Below, one piece after another: positions 15,926-24,693 of a stretch of 64,000 nt of DNA. The notes under the pieces are model-generated. The model was not told where the DNA came from, did not search any database, and was given only the letters and a program-made list of their open reading frames with translations. Made by a program: the position numbers and the translations under genes. Position 1 is the stretch's first letter. Every line of letters starts with the position of its first letter. Source of the DNA: Gandjariella thermophila (GTDB lineage: Bacteria; Actinomycetota; Actinomycetes; Mycobacteriales; Pseudonocardiaceae); NCBI RefSeq assembly GCF_005405885.1, contig NZ_BJFL01000022.1, positions 35,663 to 99,662 of the forward strand. The letters run 5' to 3'.

Positions 15926-17317
15926 GTGGACTCAAGCGGCCGGGGCACGGTAGTCGACCAGCACCTCGAAGCGCACCGCGCGGCGGTGGCCGCGTTGCGG
16001 GAACAGTACGCCGCGCTGCCACCCGGGTCACCGATCCGGTTGGCCAAGAAGACGTCCAACCTCTTCCGGTTCCGCGAACCCGCCGGCGGTGGTCTGGACG
16101 TGCGCCGGTTCAACCGGGTACTCAGCGTCGACCCGGAGGCCCGCACCGCCGATGTGCAGGGCATGACCACCTACGAGGACCTGGCCGACGCCACCCTCGC
16201 ACACGGGCTGATGCCGCTGGTCGTGCCGCAGCTGAAGACCATCACCATCGGCGGCGCGGTGGCTGGGCTCGGCATCGAGTCCTCGTCGTTCCGCAACGGC
16301 CTGCCGCACGAGTCGGTGCGGGAGTTGGAGGTGCTCACCCCGGACGGCCGGGTGGTGGTGGCGCGGCCGGATGGCGAGCACGCCACGCTGTTCCGCGCCT
16401 TCCCGAACTCCTACGGCACCCTCGGCTACGCGCTGCGGGTGTCCATCGAACTGGAGCCGGTGCGCCCCTACGTGCGGCTCCGCCACGTGCGGTTCACCGA
16501 CGCGGAGCAGTGCGCGGCGACCATCGCCGAGGTGTGCGCCGCGCGGGAGTTCCGCGGCGAGCCGGTGGACTTCGTGGACGGCACGGTGTTCGAGCGCGGC
16601 GAGCTGTACCTGACGCTGGGCAGCTTCGCCGACCGCGCGCCCGGGGTCAGCGACTACACCGGCAGGGACATCTACTACCGGTCCATCCGGCGCAAGGAGA
16701 TCGACCATCTCGCCGTGCGGGACTACCTGTGGCGGTGGGACACCGACTGGTTCTGGTGCTCGGCCGCGCTCGGCGCGCAGCACCCGGTGCTGCGCCGGCT
16801 GTGGCCGAAGCGCTACCTGCGTTCCGACGTCTACCGCCGGCTGGTCGCGCTGGACCGCCGGTACGGGCTGTCCACCCGCATCGACGCGCTGGCCCGCCGG
16901 CCGGCGCGCGAGCCGGTGATCCAGGACGTCGAGGTGCCGGTAGGCCGGCTCGCCGAGTTCCTCGACTTCTTTCACTCCGACATCGGGATCAGCCCGGTGT
17001 GGTTGTGCCCGCTCAAGCTGAGGAACCCCCAGGCGTGGCCGCTGTACCCGCTGGACCCGGACGAGCTGTACGTGAACGTCGGATTCTGGGCGACGGTGCC
17101 GCTCGGGCCCGGCCAGCCCGAAGACACGCACAACCGGTTGATCGAGCGCACGGTGACCGAGTTGGGCGGGCACAAGTCGCTGTACTCGACCGCCCACTAC
17201 CCGGAGGACGAGTTCTGGCGGCTCTACAACGGAACCGCGTACCGCGCCGTGAAGAGCGAGTACGACCCGGACGGCCGGCTGCCCGACCTCTACCAGAAAT
17301 GCGTACGGGCCCAGTAG
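15926..17317 (+). CDS. tmsA: FAD-dependent oxidoreductase TmsA (10-methyl fatty acid synthesis)
   Basis: 463 aa. FAD-binding PCMH-type oxidoreductase (DHCR24-like): VQGMTTYEDLADATLAHG and TITIGGAVAGLGIESSSFRNG bind FAD; the C-terminal part carries FWATVPLGPG and HKSLYSTAHYPEDEFW. Next to a cyclopropane-synthase-like methyltransferase this is the known TmsA/TmsB (BfaA/BfaB) pair. TmsB adds a methylene at C10 of an oleoyl chain and TmsA reduces it to the 10-methyl branch of tuberculostearic-type lipids. GTG 15926 preferred; TAAGTT at 15913-15918 lies seven bases upstream and no Shine-Dalgarno exists, suggesting a leaderless mRNA. TTG 15917 is an alternative start. Confidence 0.87.
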   Translation: MDSSGRGTVVDQHLEAHRAAVAALREQYAALPPGSPIRLAKKTSNLFRFREPAGGGLDVRRFNRVLSVDPEARTADVQGMTTYEDLADATLAHGLMPLVVPQLKTITIGGAVAGLGIESSSFRNGLPHESVRELEVLTPDGRVVVARPDGEHATLFRAFPNSYGTLGYALRVSIELEPVRPYVRLRHVRFTDAEQCAATIAEVCAAREFRGEPVDFVDGTVFERGELYLTLGSFADRAPGVSDYTGRDIYYRSIRRKEIDHLAVRDYLWRWDTDWFWCSAALGAQHPVLRRLWPKRYLRSDVYRRLVALDRRYGLSTRIDALARRPAREPVIQDVEVPVGRLAEFLDFFHSDIGISPVWLCPLKLRNPQAWPLYPLDPDELYVNVGFWATVPLGPGQPEDTHNRLIERTVTELGGHKSLYSTAHYPEDEFWRLYNGTAYRAVKSEYDPDGRLPDLYQKCVRAQ

Positions 17318-17373
17318 ATCCACGCGCCCTGCCGGCGTGACGGCGGCGCGGACCGGGAGAAAGGGAGACGCGT

Positions 17374-18618
17374 ATGGGGTTGGCGAATGTCTTCGAACGC
17401 GCGGTCGGGGGCAACGCGCCGGTGGAGTTCCGTGCCTACGACGGCAGCCGCGCCGGGCGCGCCGGCGCGGACGTGCGGGTCGAGGTGCGTTCCCCGCTCG
17501 CGGTGTCCTACCTCGCCACCGCGCCCGGCGCGCTGGGCCTGGCCAGGGCGTACGTCACCGGCAACATCGAGGTTGTCGGGGACATGTATGCCGCGCTGAA
17601 GCAGCTCTCCGAGCTGACCCTGAACGACGTGCCCTGGCGTGAGCGCCTCGGCGTGCTGCGCGAGATCGGCGCCGGCCCGCTGCTGCGCCGGCCGCCGCGC
17701 CCGCCGCAGGAGGCCCGGCTGCGCGGGCTGCGCCACTCCAGGGCCCGCGACCAGCAGGCCATCTCGCACCACTACGACGTGTCGAACAGGTTCTACGAGT
17801 GGGTGCTGGGCCCGTCCATGGCCTACACCTGCGCGGTGTTCCCGAGCGAGGACGCCACCCTGGAGCAGGCCCAGTTCACCAAGCACGACCTGGTGGCCCG
17901 CAAGCTGGCGCTGCGGCCGGGTATGCGGCTGCTGGACGTCGGCTGCGGCTGGGGTGGCATGGTGATGCACGCGGCCAAGCACTACGGCGTGAAGGCGCTC
18001 GGCGTGACCCTGTCCCGGGCGCAGGCCGAGTGGGCGCAGAAGGCCATCGCCGAGGCCGGGCTGAGCGAGCTGGCCGAGGTGCGGCACCTGGACTACCGGG
18101 ACGTCGCCGGCGGCGAGTTCGACGCGGTCAGCTCGATCGGCCTGACCGAGCACATCGGCAAGGCCAAGCAGCCGGCGTACTTCCGGTCGCTGTACGACAA
18201 GCTCAAGCCGGGCGGGCGGCTGCTCAACCACTGCATCACCCGGCCGCGCACCGAGCGGGCCCGCGCCAGCGGGTTCATCAACCGGTACGTGTTCCCGGAC
18301 GGTGAGCTGGTCGCGCCGGGGCACCTGGTCACGCTCATCCACGACACCGGGTTCGAGGTGCGCCACGAGGAGAACCTGCGCGAGCACTACGCGCTGACCC
18401 TGGCCGGCTGGTGCGACAACCTGGACAAGCACTGGGCTGACGCGGTGGCCGAGGTCGGCGAGGGGCGGGCCCGGGTGTGGCGGCTGTACATGGCCGCGTC
18501 CCGGCTCGGCTTCGAGCTGAACAACATCCAGCTACACCAGATCCTGGCGGTCAAGCTGGACGGCGCCCGCTCCGGCATGCCGCTGCGTCCGGACTGGGAG
18601 CCGCCGGCCCACGCCTGA
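17374..18618 (+). CDS. tmsB: Fatty-acid C-methyltransferase TmsB (cyclopropane-synthase family)
   Basis: 414 aa. SAM-dependent methyltransferase of the cyclopropane fatty acid synthase family: ISHHYDVSNRFYEWVLG, MAYTCAVF, SAM motif LLDVGCGWGG (about residue 187), VTLSRAQAEWAQ, and a C-terminal LRLHEEN-like/WRLYMAASRLGF region. It starts 56 bp after tmsA with AAAGGGAGA before the ATG, so the two are co-transcribed. Predicted to methylenate unsaturated acyl chains of membrane phospholipids with SAM; TmsA then reduces the product. A simple cyclopropane synthase is the main alternative, but the TmsA neighbour argues for 10-methyl branched lipids. Confidence 0.9.
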   Translation: MGLANVFERAVGGNAPVEFRAYDGSRAGRAGADVRVEVRSPLAVSYLATAPGALGLARAYVTGNIEVVGDMYAALKQLSELTLNDVPWRERLGVLREIGAGPLLRRPPRPPQEARLRGLRHSRARDQQAISHHYDVSNRFYEWVLGPSMAYTCAVFPSEDATLEQAQFTKHDLVARKLALRPGMRLLDVGCGWGGMVMHAAKHYGVKALGVTLSRAQAEWAQKAIAEAGLSELAEVRHLDYRDVAGGEFDAVSSIGLTEHIGKAKQPAYFRSLYDKLKPGGRLLNHCITRPRTERARASGFINRYVFPDGELVAPGHLVTLIHDTGFEVRHEENLREHYALTLAGWCDNLDKHWADAVAEVGEGRARVWRLYMAASRLGFELNNIQLHQILAVKLDGARSGMPLRPDWEPPAHA

Positions 18619-18662
18619 CAGCCTGTTCCGGAACTGGCCTGACCTGCGATGCTGATTTCGGG

Positions 18663-18786
18663 GACGCGCCGGGGCGAAGCCCCTGCGATCGTGGGGGCGG
18701 GGCGAGCCACCAGGACGAACAGGGGCGTGCCTTGTCACCCGCGAGCCCCGGCGACACGATCGCGGTGCGCGTTCAGGAACAGGCAC
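18663..18786. repeat. Dispersed imperfect palindromic repeat, copy B
   Basis: Homologous to 8884-9004 over its whole length (GACGCGCCGGGGCGAAGCCC start, CGAGCCCCGGC and CGATCGCGG-GCGCGTT near the right end, final GCACTG). It lies between convergent tmsB and the acyltransferase gene. The halves are complementary in part, so RNA from either strand would fold. Confidence 0.75.
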
Positions 18787-18804
18787 TGAGTACGCCGCCG
18801 GCGG

Positions 18805-20139
18805 TCAACTCCGGGGCGCGAGCACCCAGTCGTGCCCGACCGTGCCGATCGCGTCGGTCGCGCCGATGGCCTCGACCGGCCGGCCGTGCTCGTCGACCAG
18901 GCCGATCAGGTCGTCCAGCGGCGCCACCTCGGGCACCGCGGGCGGTCCGGTGAACAGCAGCCACCGGGTGGAAAGCCACCCCCGGGCGGTCCGGGCGTGC
19001 CGTGGGAACTCGCGGACCAGCCAGCGGTGGGTCGGCCGTTCCACGAACCGGGTCAGCAGCCAGCCGGCGCCGACGGTCATGCCGATGATCGCGGCCAGCC
19101 GCCACCACGGACCGAGGCCGATGGCATGCATGCCGAGCGCGAGTTCGTACCCGAGTTGCTGGTTGGCCAGGTACATGCCGAACGAGATGCTGGCCAGCCA
19201 GGACATCGGCCGGGCGAGGTGGCGGGCTGGACCGCGCCACTCCGGGCCGGCGGCCAGCAGCACCAGCACCAGCATCACCCCGAGCGCCTTGGTGGAGTGC
19301 AGGTCGCCGTCCTGGATGTACTCGGCGAGCAGGCCGCAGCTGAACACCAGGGCCAGGTGCCCGAAGCTGATCCGTCCCCGGGTCCACAGCCACAGCGCCA
19401 CGCCCATGCCGAACAGCTGCCACCGGTACAGGCCCAGGCCCAGGTAGACGTGGCTGAGCCAACCCGGGTGGTCCACCCAGGCACGCACCACCAGCGGTCC
19501 GACGATCAGGCCCCACGCCAGCACCGGCCCCGACCACCTGCGGTGCATCCCGGACCAGCGGACCAGCAGCGCGGCCACGGTGAACGAGAACAGCTGGATG
19601 GGCAGCGTCCAGTAGGAGTTGTCCACGTAGCGGACGCCGTCCACCCAGCCCTGCAGCAGAAACAGGTTGGCCAGCAGGTCCTTGCCGGAGGGCAGGGTGA
19701 TCGGGCTGCCGAGCAGGGTGCCCAGCCAGGTGATCCCGTAGGTGACCAGCACGGCGACCAGGTAGGTGGGCAGCAGCCGGGCCACCCGGTTCCACCACCA
19801 GGCCCGGGGGCGGCCGCGGCGCACCGTGACGCACACGAAGAACGCCGAGATCAGCAGCATCGTGTTCGCGCCGATCAGCGGGTCCCACACCACCGGCATC
19901 GGGCCGAGCTGGGGGAAGCCCCTCGGCGCGGCGGTGGTGGCGTGCTCCAGCACCACGCTGAAGATGGCCAGCACCCGCACGACGTCCCAGCCCACCCGCC
20001 GCCCGGTCCGGCCCGCGCCGCTGCCGGTGGACGCGCCGGCGCTGGCGGCGGTCGTGGTGCCGGTCTCGGGCCCGGTGCCGAACGGGACGGTGGACGCGGT
20101 GGTCAACGCGGTGGTCGAGCTGCTCACATCCGCCCTCAC
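18805..20139 (-). CDS. Acyltransferase family 3 (OafA/YrhL-type) membrane protein
   Basis: 444 aa with about ten membrane helices after a Ser/Thr/Ala-rich N-terminus. Family marks: RRVGWDVVRVLAIFSVVLEH (catalytic His region), WWNRVARLLPTYL, SISFGMYLANQQLG and FVERPTHRW near the end. It would transfer an acyl group from acyl-CoA to a glycan, glycolipid or natural product at the membrane; the acceptor is unknown. GTG 20139 and GTG 20127 are both possible starts. A hydrophilic tail of about 60 residues follows the last helix. Single gene, convergent with tmsB across repeat B and divergent from the reductase at 20379. Confidence 0.88.
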   Translation of the reverse strand: MRADVSSSTTALTTASTVPFGTGPETGTTTAASAGASTGSGAGRTGRRVGWDVVRVLAIFSVVLEHATTAAPRGFPQLGPMPVVWDPLIGANTMLLISAFFVCVTVRRGRPRAWWWNRVARLLPTYLVAVLVTYGITWLGTLLGSPITLPSGKDLLANLFLLQGWVDGVRYVDNSYWTLPIQLFSFTVAALLVRWSGMHRRWSGPVLAWGLIVGPLVVRAWVDHPGWLSHVYLGLGLYRWQLFGMGVALWLWTRGRISFGHLALVFSCGLLAEYIQDGDLHSTKALGVMLVLVLLAAGPEWRGPARHLARPMSWLASISFGMYLANQQLGYELALGMHAIGLGPWWRLAAIIGMTVGAGWLLTRFVERPTHRWLVREFPRHARTARGWLSTRWLLFTGPPAVPEVAPLDDLIGLVDEHGRPVEAIGATDAIGTVGHDWVLAPRS

Positions 20140-20378
20140 GTGATCTCTGCGCTACGAGGCGCCCCCGACGTTAGAGATCCTTCCTGTGTCCTTCCTGAAC
20201 CTCCCCCTCCGTTTCCTGGGAGTTACCTGGACGTGGCCCCGGGCCGAACGGGCGGTGTGGGCAAACGCACGGCCCCGGCGGGGCGCCCGGCCGGTTGCGC
20301 TTGCGGGTCCCGCGGGCACGGAACAGGGTGGAGTCGGGCGGTGCCGAGATGGTCCCGGCGGAGACCAAAGGGGGGTAC

Positions 20379-21734
20379 ATGATGGCCGAGCGGGTCGACG
20401 TCGTCGTGGTCGGCATGGGTCCCGGCGGCGAGGCGGTCGCCGGGCAGCTCGCCGAGGCGGGGCTCTCCGTGGTAGCCGCGGAGTCCGGGCTGGTCGGCGG
20501 GGAGTGCCCGTACTACGGCTGCATCCCGAGCAAGATGATGATCCGCGCCGCGGACCTGCTCGCCGAGGCGCGGCGGGTGCCCGGCATGGCCGGCTCCGCC
20601 GAGGTGCGCCCGGCGTTCGCCCCGGTCGCGGAGCGGCTCCGCGAGGCCACCGACGACTGGAACGACGAGGTCGCGGTGCGGCGCTTCGAGGGGCAGGGCG
20701 GCCGGCTGGTGCGCGGCCGGGCGCGGATCGTGGGCGAGCGCACCGTGCGGGTCGGCGATCAGGAGTTCACCGCCGAGCGGGCGCTGGTGCTCAACCCGGG
20801 CACCGAGCCGGCGCTGCCGTCCATTCCCGGCCTGGCCGACACTCCCTACTGGACCAACCGGGAGGCGTTGCGGACCACCGAGGCGCCGGCGTCGCTCTGC
20901 GTGGTCGGCGGCGGAACCGTCGGCCTGGAGCTGGGCCAGGCGTTCGCCCGGTTCGGCACCCAGGTCACCGTGGTGGAGGCGGCCGACCGGCTGCTGCCCG
21001 CGGAGGAACCGAGGGCCAGCGAGCTGATCGCCGAGGTGCTCCGCGGCGAGGGCATCGACGTGCGCACCGGCGCCAAGGTGACCGAGGTCAGCCACGACGG
21101 TTCCGGCTTCGCGGTCCGGGTGGACGACGAGACGGTCACCGCGCAGCGGCTGCTGATCTCCGTCGGCCGCAAGGCGCCGCTGCACGAACTGGGTGTGGAC
21201 GCGATCGGCCTCGACCCGGACGCGCGGTTCTTCGACCCCGACGACCACCTGCGGGTCGCGCCCGGCGTGTGGGCGATCGGCGACGCCACCGGCAAGGGCG
21301 CGTTCACGCACGTCTCGATGTACCAGGCGGGCATCGTGGTGCGGGACGTGCTGGGCCGGCCCGGCCCGGGCGCGGAGTACCACGCGGTGCCCCGGGTCAC
21401 CTTCACCGACCCCGAAATCGGCGCCGTCGGGCGGACCGAGGCGCAGGCTAGGGAGCGCGGCATCCGGGTGCGCATCGGCTACACCAACCTGGCCAGCTCC
21501 GCCCGGGGCTGGATCCACGGGCCGGGCAACGCCGGCTTCGTGAAGCTGGTCGAGGACGCGGACACCGGGGTGCTGGTCGGCGCCACCTCGGTCGGTCCGT
21601 GGGGCGGCGAGGTGCTGTCCGCGCTGGCCGTCGCGGTGCACGCCCGGGTGCCCACCGAGCGGCTGCGGCACATGATCTACGCGTACCCGACCTTCCACCG
21701 GGCGATCGAGGACGCCCTGAGCAAGCTGGCCTGA
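20379..21734 (+). CDS. Class I pyridine nucleotide-disulfide oxidoreductase
   Basis: 451 aa FAD/NAD(P) oxidoreductase of the dihydrolipoamide dehydrogenase/mercuric reductase family. FAD motif VVVGMGPGGEAVAGQL; redox disulfide GGECPYYGCIPSK with Cys-x4-Cys; NAD(P) motif VVGGGTVGLELGQAFARFG; second FAD motif VWAIGDATGKG; dimerisation domain at the C-terminus. The usual HP-T-L-S-E end is replaced by YPTFHRAIEDA, so the acid-base His/Glu dyad is shifted or altered. AAAGGGGGG precedes ATG 20379. No lipoyl-domain partner is nearby, so the substrate may be a thiol, quinone or metal rather than lipoamide. Confidence 0.9.
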   Translation: MMAERVDVVVVGMGPGGEAVAGQLAEAGLSVVAAESGLVGGECPYYGCIPSKMMIRAADLLAEARRVPGMAGSAEVRPAFAPVAERLREATDDWNDEVAVRRFEGQGGRLVRGRARIVGERTVRVGDQEFTAERALVLNPGTEPALPSIPGLADTPYWTNREALRTTEAPASLCVVGGGTVGLELGQAFARFGTQVTVVEAADRLLPAEEPRASELIAEVLRGEGIDVRTGAKVTEVSHDGSGFAVRVDDETVTAQRLLISVGRKAPLHELGVDAIGLDPDARFFDPDDHLRVAPGVWAIGDATGKGAFTHVSMYQAGIVVRDVLGRPGPGAEYHAVPRVTFTDPEIGAVGRTEAQARERGIRVRIGYTNLASSARGWIHGPGNAGFVKLVEDADTGVLVGATSVGPWGGEVLSALAVAVHARVPTERLRHMIYAYPTFHRAIEDALSKLA

Positions 21735-21736
21735 CC

Positions 21737-22285
21737 GTGGTCACGCCGCTGCTGACGTTCGGGCACGGCACGGCCACCGCCGAGCGGATCGTCGAACTGC
21801 TCCGCGGCGCCGGCGTCGAGCAGTTGGTCGACGTGCGGACCGCGCCCGGCAGCCGGCGCAACCCGCACGTGGCCCGGACCGCGATCAGCGAGTGGCTGCC
21901 CGAGCACGGCATCGGCTACCGATGGGAGAAACGCCTCGGCGGCTTCCGCAGGGCCCGCCCGGACGCGCCGGACACCGCGCTGCGCAACCGAGCGTTCGCC
22001 GGCTACGCCGGGCACATGCGCTCCCCGGAGTTCCTCGCCGCGGTGGACGACCTGCTCGCCGAGGCCCGCCTCCGGCGCACCGCGGTGATGTGCGCCGAGT
22101 CGGTGTGGTGGCGCTGCCACCGCCGGATGATCGCCGACTTCGTGGTGCTGGCCAGGGAGACGCCCGTGCTGCACCTGGGCCACGACGGGTCGCTGGCCCG
22201 GCACGCGCCCACCGACGCGGCCCGCCGCCGCCCCGACGGCCTCCTGGTCTACGACCAGGGGCAGGACGCCCTCTTTCGAGAATGA
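21737..22285 (+). CDS. DUF488 domain protein
   Basis: 182 aa. DUF488 marks: LTFGHGT near the start, LVDVRTAPGSRRNP, FAGYAGHM and the C-terminal CAESVWWRCHRRMIADF, whose Cys/His/Arg are conserved in the family. Biochemical role unknown. GTG 21737 lies two bases after the stop of the flavin reductase, indicating translational coupling. Its stop is one base from the stop of the convergent Gfo/Idh/MocA gene. Confidence 0.9.
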   Translation: MVTPLLTFGHGTATAERIVELLRGAGVEQLVDVRTAPGSRRNPHVARTAISEWLPEHGIGYRWEKRLGGFRRARPDAPDTALRNRAFAGYAGHMRSPEFLAAVDDLLAEARLRRTAVMCAESVWWRCHRRMIADFVVLARETPVLHLGHDGSLARHAPTDAARRRPDGLLVYDQGQDALFRE

Positions 22286-22286
22286 T

Positions 22287-23351
22287 CTAGAGTCGCACGA
22301 CGGCGCCTTCGGTGGCCGAGCGGCGAGCCGCCTCCAGCACGACCAGCCCGGCGATCGCCTCGTCCGGGTCGACCGGGGGCGAACCGCCGTCCACCAAGGC
22401 GTCCCGGACGCCGGCGTAGAAGTTCTGGTACGCGCCGGGCTCGCCGGGCACCTCGCGGGTGTCCCCGGGTACGCCGAGCACGCCCCAGCACTCCCGCGGC
22501 TCCTCACCCCACCCCGGCTGTCCCGGCCGCCGACCCGCCTGAAGTGCCGCCTCCTGGCCGTCCAACCCGTGCTTGGTGTAGGCCGCCCGGTCGCCCAGCA
22601 CCCGGAACCGCGGCCCGTGGTGCGCGCTCACCGAGCCCATCCACAGGTGCGAGCGCGCGCCGCCGGCGTGGGTCAGGGCGACGAACGCGTCGTCGTCCAC
22701 CTCGACACCCGGCCGGCGCCGGTTTAGCTCGGCGTAGACCGAGGTGGCCGGGCCGAGCAGGTGCAGCGCCTGGTCCACCAGGTGGCTGCCCAGGTCGTAC
22801 AGCACGCCGCCGGCGTCCTCCGGCGCGCCGTTCTCCCGCCAGCCGGTCCTGGGCGTGGGCACCCAGCGCTCGAACCGGGACTCCAGGCGCAGCACCCGGC
22901 CGAGGTCGCCGGCGGCCACCACGCGGCGCAGCGTCCGGAAGTCGCCGTCCCACCGGCGGTTCTGGAACACGGTGAGCAGCAGGCCCCGGCTGCGCGCCTC
23001 GGCGGCCAGCCGCCGACCCTGCTCGGCGGTGGCGGCGAACGGCTTGTCCACCACCACGGGCAGGCCGGCGGCGAGCGCGGCCCCGGTGAGCGGCACGTGG
23101 CTGCGGTTCGGCGTGGCGACCACCACGAGATCCAGGTCCGCCGCACGCTCCCACAGCCGGTCCGGATGGTCGAGTACGACCACGCCGGGATGGTCGCGGC
23201 GCGCGCGGTCGGCGCGCTCCGGGTTGCCGGTGACCACGGTGGTCAGCCGGAGCCCCGGGGTGGCGGCGATCAGTGGACCGTGGAAGACGGCGCCGGCCAG
23301 CCCGTACCCGAGCAGGCCGACGCGCAGCTCGTCGCGTGCGGTAGTAGACAT
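22287..23351 (-). CDS. Gfo/Idh/MocA-family oxidoreductase
   Basis: 354 aa NAD(P)-dependent sugar or inositol-type dehydrogenase. Rossmann motif GLLGYGLAGAVFHGPLI, VVVATPNRSH, VVDKPFA (the EKP-like catalytic Lys motif) and DLGSHLVDQALHLLG (catalytic His). The start is taken at MSTTARDELRVG; a longer form begins 21 bases upstream. Divergent from a ROK-type regulator with an 11-bp palindrome between them, so it is probably repressed by that protein. Substrate unknown; a cyclic or linear sugar derivative is likely. Confidence 0.92.
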   Translation of the reverse strand: MSTTARDELRVGLLGYGLAGAVFHGPLIAATPGLRLTTVVTGNPERADRARRDHPGVVVLDHPDRLWERAADLDLVVVATPNRSHVPLTGAALAAGLPVVVDKPFAATAEQGRRLAAEARSRGLLLTVFQNRRWDGDFRTLRRVVAAGDLGRVLRLESRFERWVPTPRTGWRENGAPEDAGGVLYDLGSHLVDQALHLLGPATSVYAELNRRRPGVEVDDDAFVALTHAGGARSHLWMGSVSAHHGPRFRVLGDRAAYTKHGLDGQEAALQAGRRPGQPGWGEEPRECWGVLGVPGDTREVPGEPGAYQNFYAGVRDALVDGGSPPVDPDEAIAGLVVLEAARRSATEGAVVRL

Positions 23352-23366
23352 GGCCGGCAAGTTACT

Positions 23367-23377
23367 CAACACTGTTG
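23367..23377. promoter_or_regulatory. Candidate ROK operator
   Basis: CAACA-C-TGTTG is an 11-bp palindrome in the 55-bp space between the divergent oxidoreductase and ROK genes, flanked by GTTACT and TCTAAAT. It is well placed to overlap both promoters. Confidence 0.45.
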
Positions 23378-23406
23378 TCTAAATCCAGCCTGGCAGGATG
23401 ATCGCG

Positions 23407-24648
23407 ATGACCGACACCACGCCCACCACCGGGCCGAGCGGCCCGGGCGGTGCCAACCTGCGCGCGCTGCGCGACCACAACAGCGGGCTGCTGCTGGACC
23501 TGGTGCGGGACTCCGGCGAACTCAGCCGCGCGGAGCTAGCCGAGCGTTCCGGGCTGACCGCGCAGGCGGTGTCCAAGATCGTGGCGCGGCTGATCGGCGA
23601 CGGTGTCCTCGCCGAGTCCGGGCGGGCGGCGCCCAGCGTCGGCAAGCCGCGCACGCTGCTCCGGCTGGTGCCGGAGGCGCGCCTGGCCCTCGGTGCCCAC
23701 CTGGACCGCGACGAGCTGCGCCTGGTCCTGGTCGACCTCGCCGGCCGGATCGTCCGGAGCCGGCGGGTGCGGCTGCGTACCCCGCCGCGGCCGGCCACGG
23801 CGATCGCGCGCATCGCCGGCGAGGCCCACGACCTGGTGTCGGCCGGCGGCGTGAGCACCGACCGCGTGCTCGGCCTGGGGGTCGGCGCTCCCGGGCCGCT
23901 GGACCACCGCGCCGGCGTGGTGTCCGGGGCGACCAACCTGCCCGGTTGGCACGAGGTGCCGCTGCGGGACCGGCTCGCCGAGGCGACCGGGTTCCCGGTC
24001 GCCGTGGACAAGGACACCAACGCGGCGGTGGTGGCGGAGTGCTGGCGGCGCGGCGAGCGGTTCCGCGACGCGGTGCTGGTCTACCTGGGCACCGGCGTGG
24101 GCGCCGGCCTGGTGCTGGACGGCCGGGTGCACCGCGGCAGCAGGACCAACGCCGGGGAGTTCGGGCACACCACGCTGGTGGCGGGCGGTCCGCGGTGCGC
24201 CTGCGGCCGGCGGGGCTGCGTCGAGGCGGTGTGCGGCCCCGGTGCGGTGGTCGCCCGGCTGGCCAGGCTGCGGGGCTCCGACCCGGTGCCGCAGGCCGAG
24301 GTGCTGCGACGCTTCGCCGAGGCGTGCGCGGCGGCCCGGAACGGGGACCGCGTCGCCGGGGCCGAGCTGGTGCGGGCGGCGCGGCTGTTCGGCGTGGCTG
24401 TGGTGGACCTGGTCAACCTGCTGGACGTGGACCAGGTCGTGCTCGGCGGCCGCGCGGTGGGCCCGGCGGGGGAGCCGCTGCTGGCCGGGCTGCGGCGGGC
24501 GCTGGCCGGGCAGGCACGCCCGGTGGGGCGGGCGCCGGTCGAGGTGTCCGTCAGCGATCTCGGTGAGGACCTGGTCGCGGCGGGCGCGGCGATGCTGGTG
24601 CTGGCCGGCCTCTCCGGCCGCCGGCTGGGTGCCGCGCTCGCCGGCTGA
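23407..24648 (+). CDS. ROK-family transcriptional regulator
   Basis: 413 aa. An N-terminal winged helix (LSRAELAERSGLTAQAVSKIVARL) is fused to a ROK sugar-kinase fold: LGLGVGAPGPLD, VDKDTNAAVVAECW, VYLGTGVGAGLVLDG and the zinc site GEFGHTTLV-x6-CACGRRGCVEA. It would bind a sugar or sugar phosphate and control the divergent oxidoreductase. ATG 23407 is preferred because CAGGA lies nine bases upstream; ATG 23398 is nine bases earlier and close to it. Confidence 0.92.
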   Translation: MTDTTPTTGPSGPGGANLRALRDHNSGLLLDLVRDSGELSRAELAERSGLTAQAVSKIVARLIGDGVLAESGRAAPSVGKPRTLLRLVPEARLALGAHLDRDELRLVLVDLAGRIVRSRRVRLRTPPRPATAIARIAGEAHDLVSAGGVSTDRVLGLGVGAPGPLDHRAGVVSGATNLPGWHEVPLRDRLAEATGFPVAVDKDTNAAVVAECWRRGERFRDAVLVYLGTGVGAGLVLDGRVHRGSRTNAGEFGHTTLVAGGPRCACGRRGCVEAVCGPGAVVARLARLRGSDPVPQAEVLRRFAEACAAARNGDRVAGAELVRAARLFGVAVVDLVNLLDVDQVVLGGRAVGPAGEPLLAGLRRALAGQARPVGRAPVEVSVSDLGEDLVAAGAAMLVLAGLSGRRLGAALAG

Positions 24649-24693
24649 CCGCCCTCCGCCGATCGGTGGGTGGGCGTCGGCGAAACTGTCCGC

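Noticed and set aside
23367..23377. Rho-independent terminator
   Set aside because: The palindrome lies between divergent starts, so an operator is more sensible.
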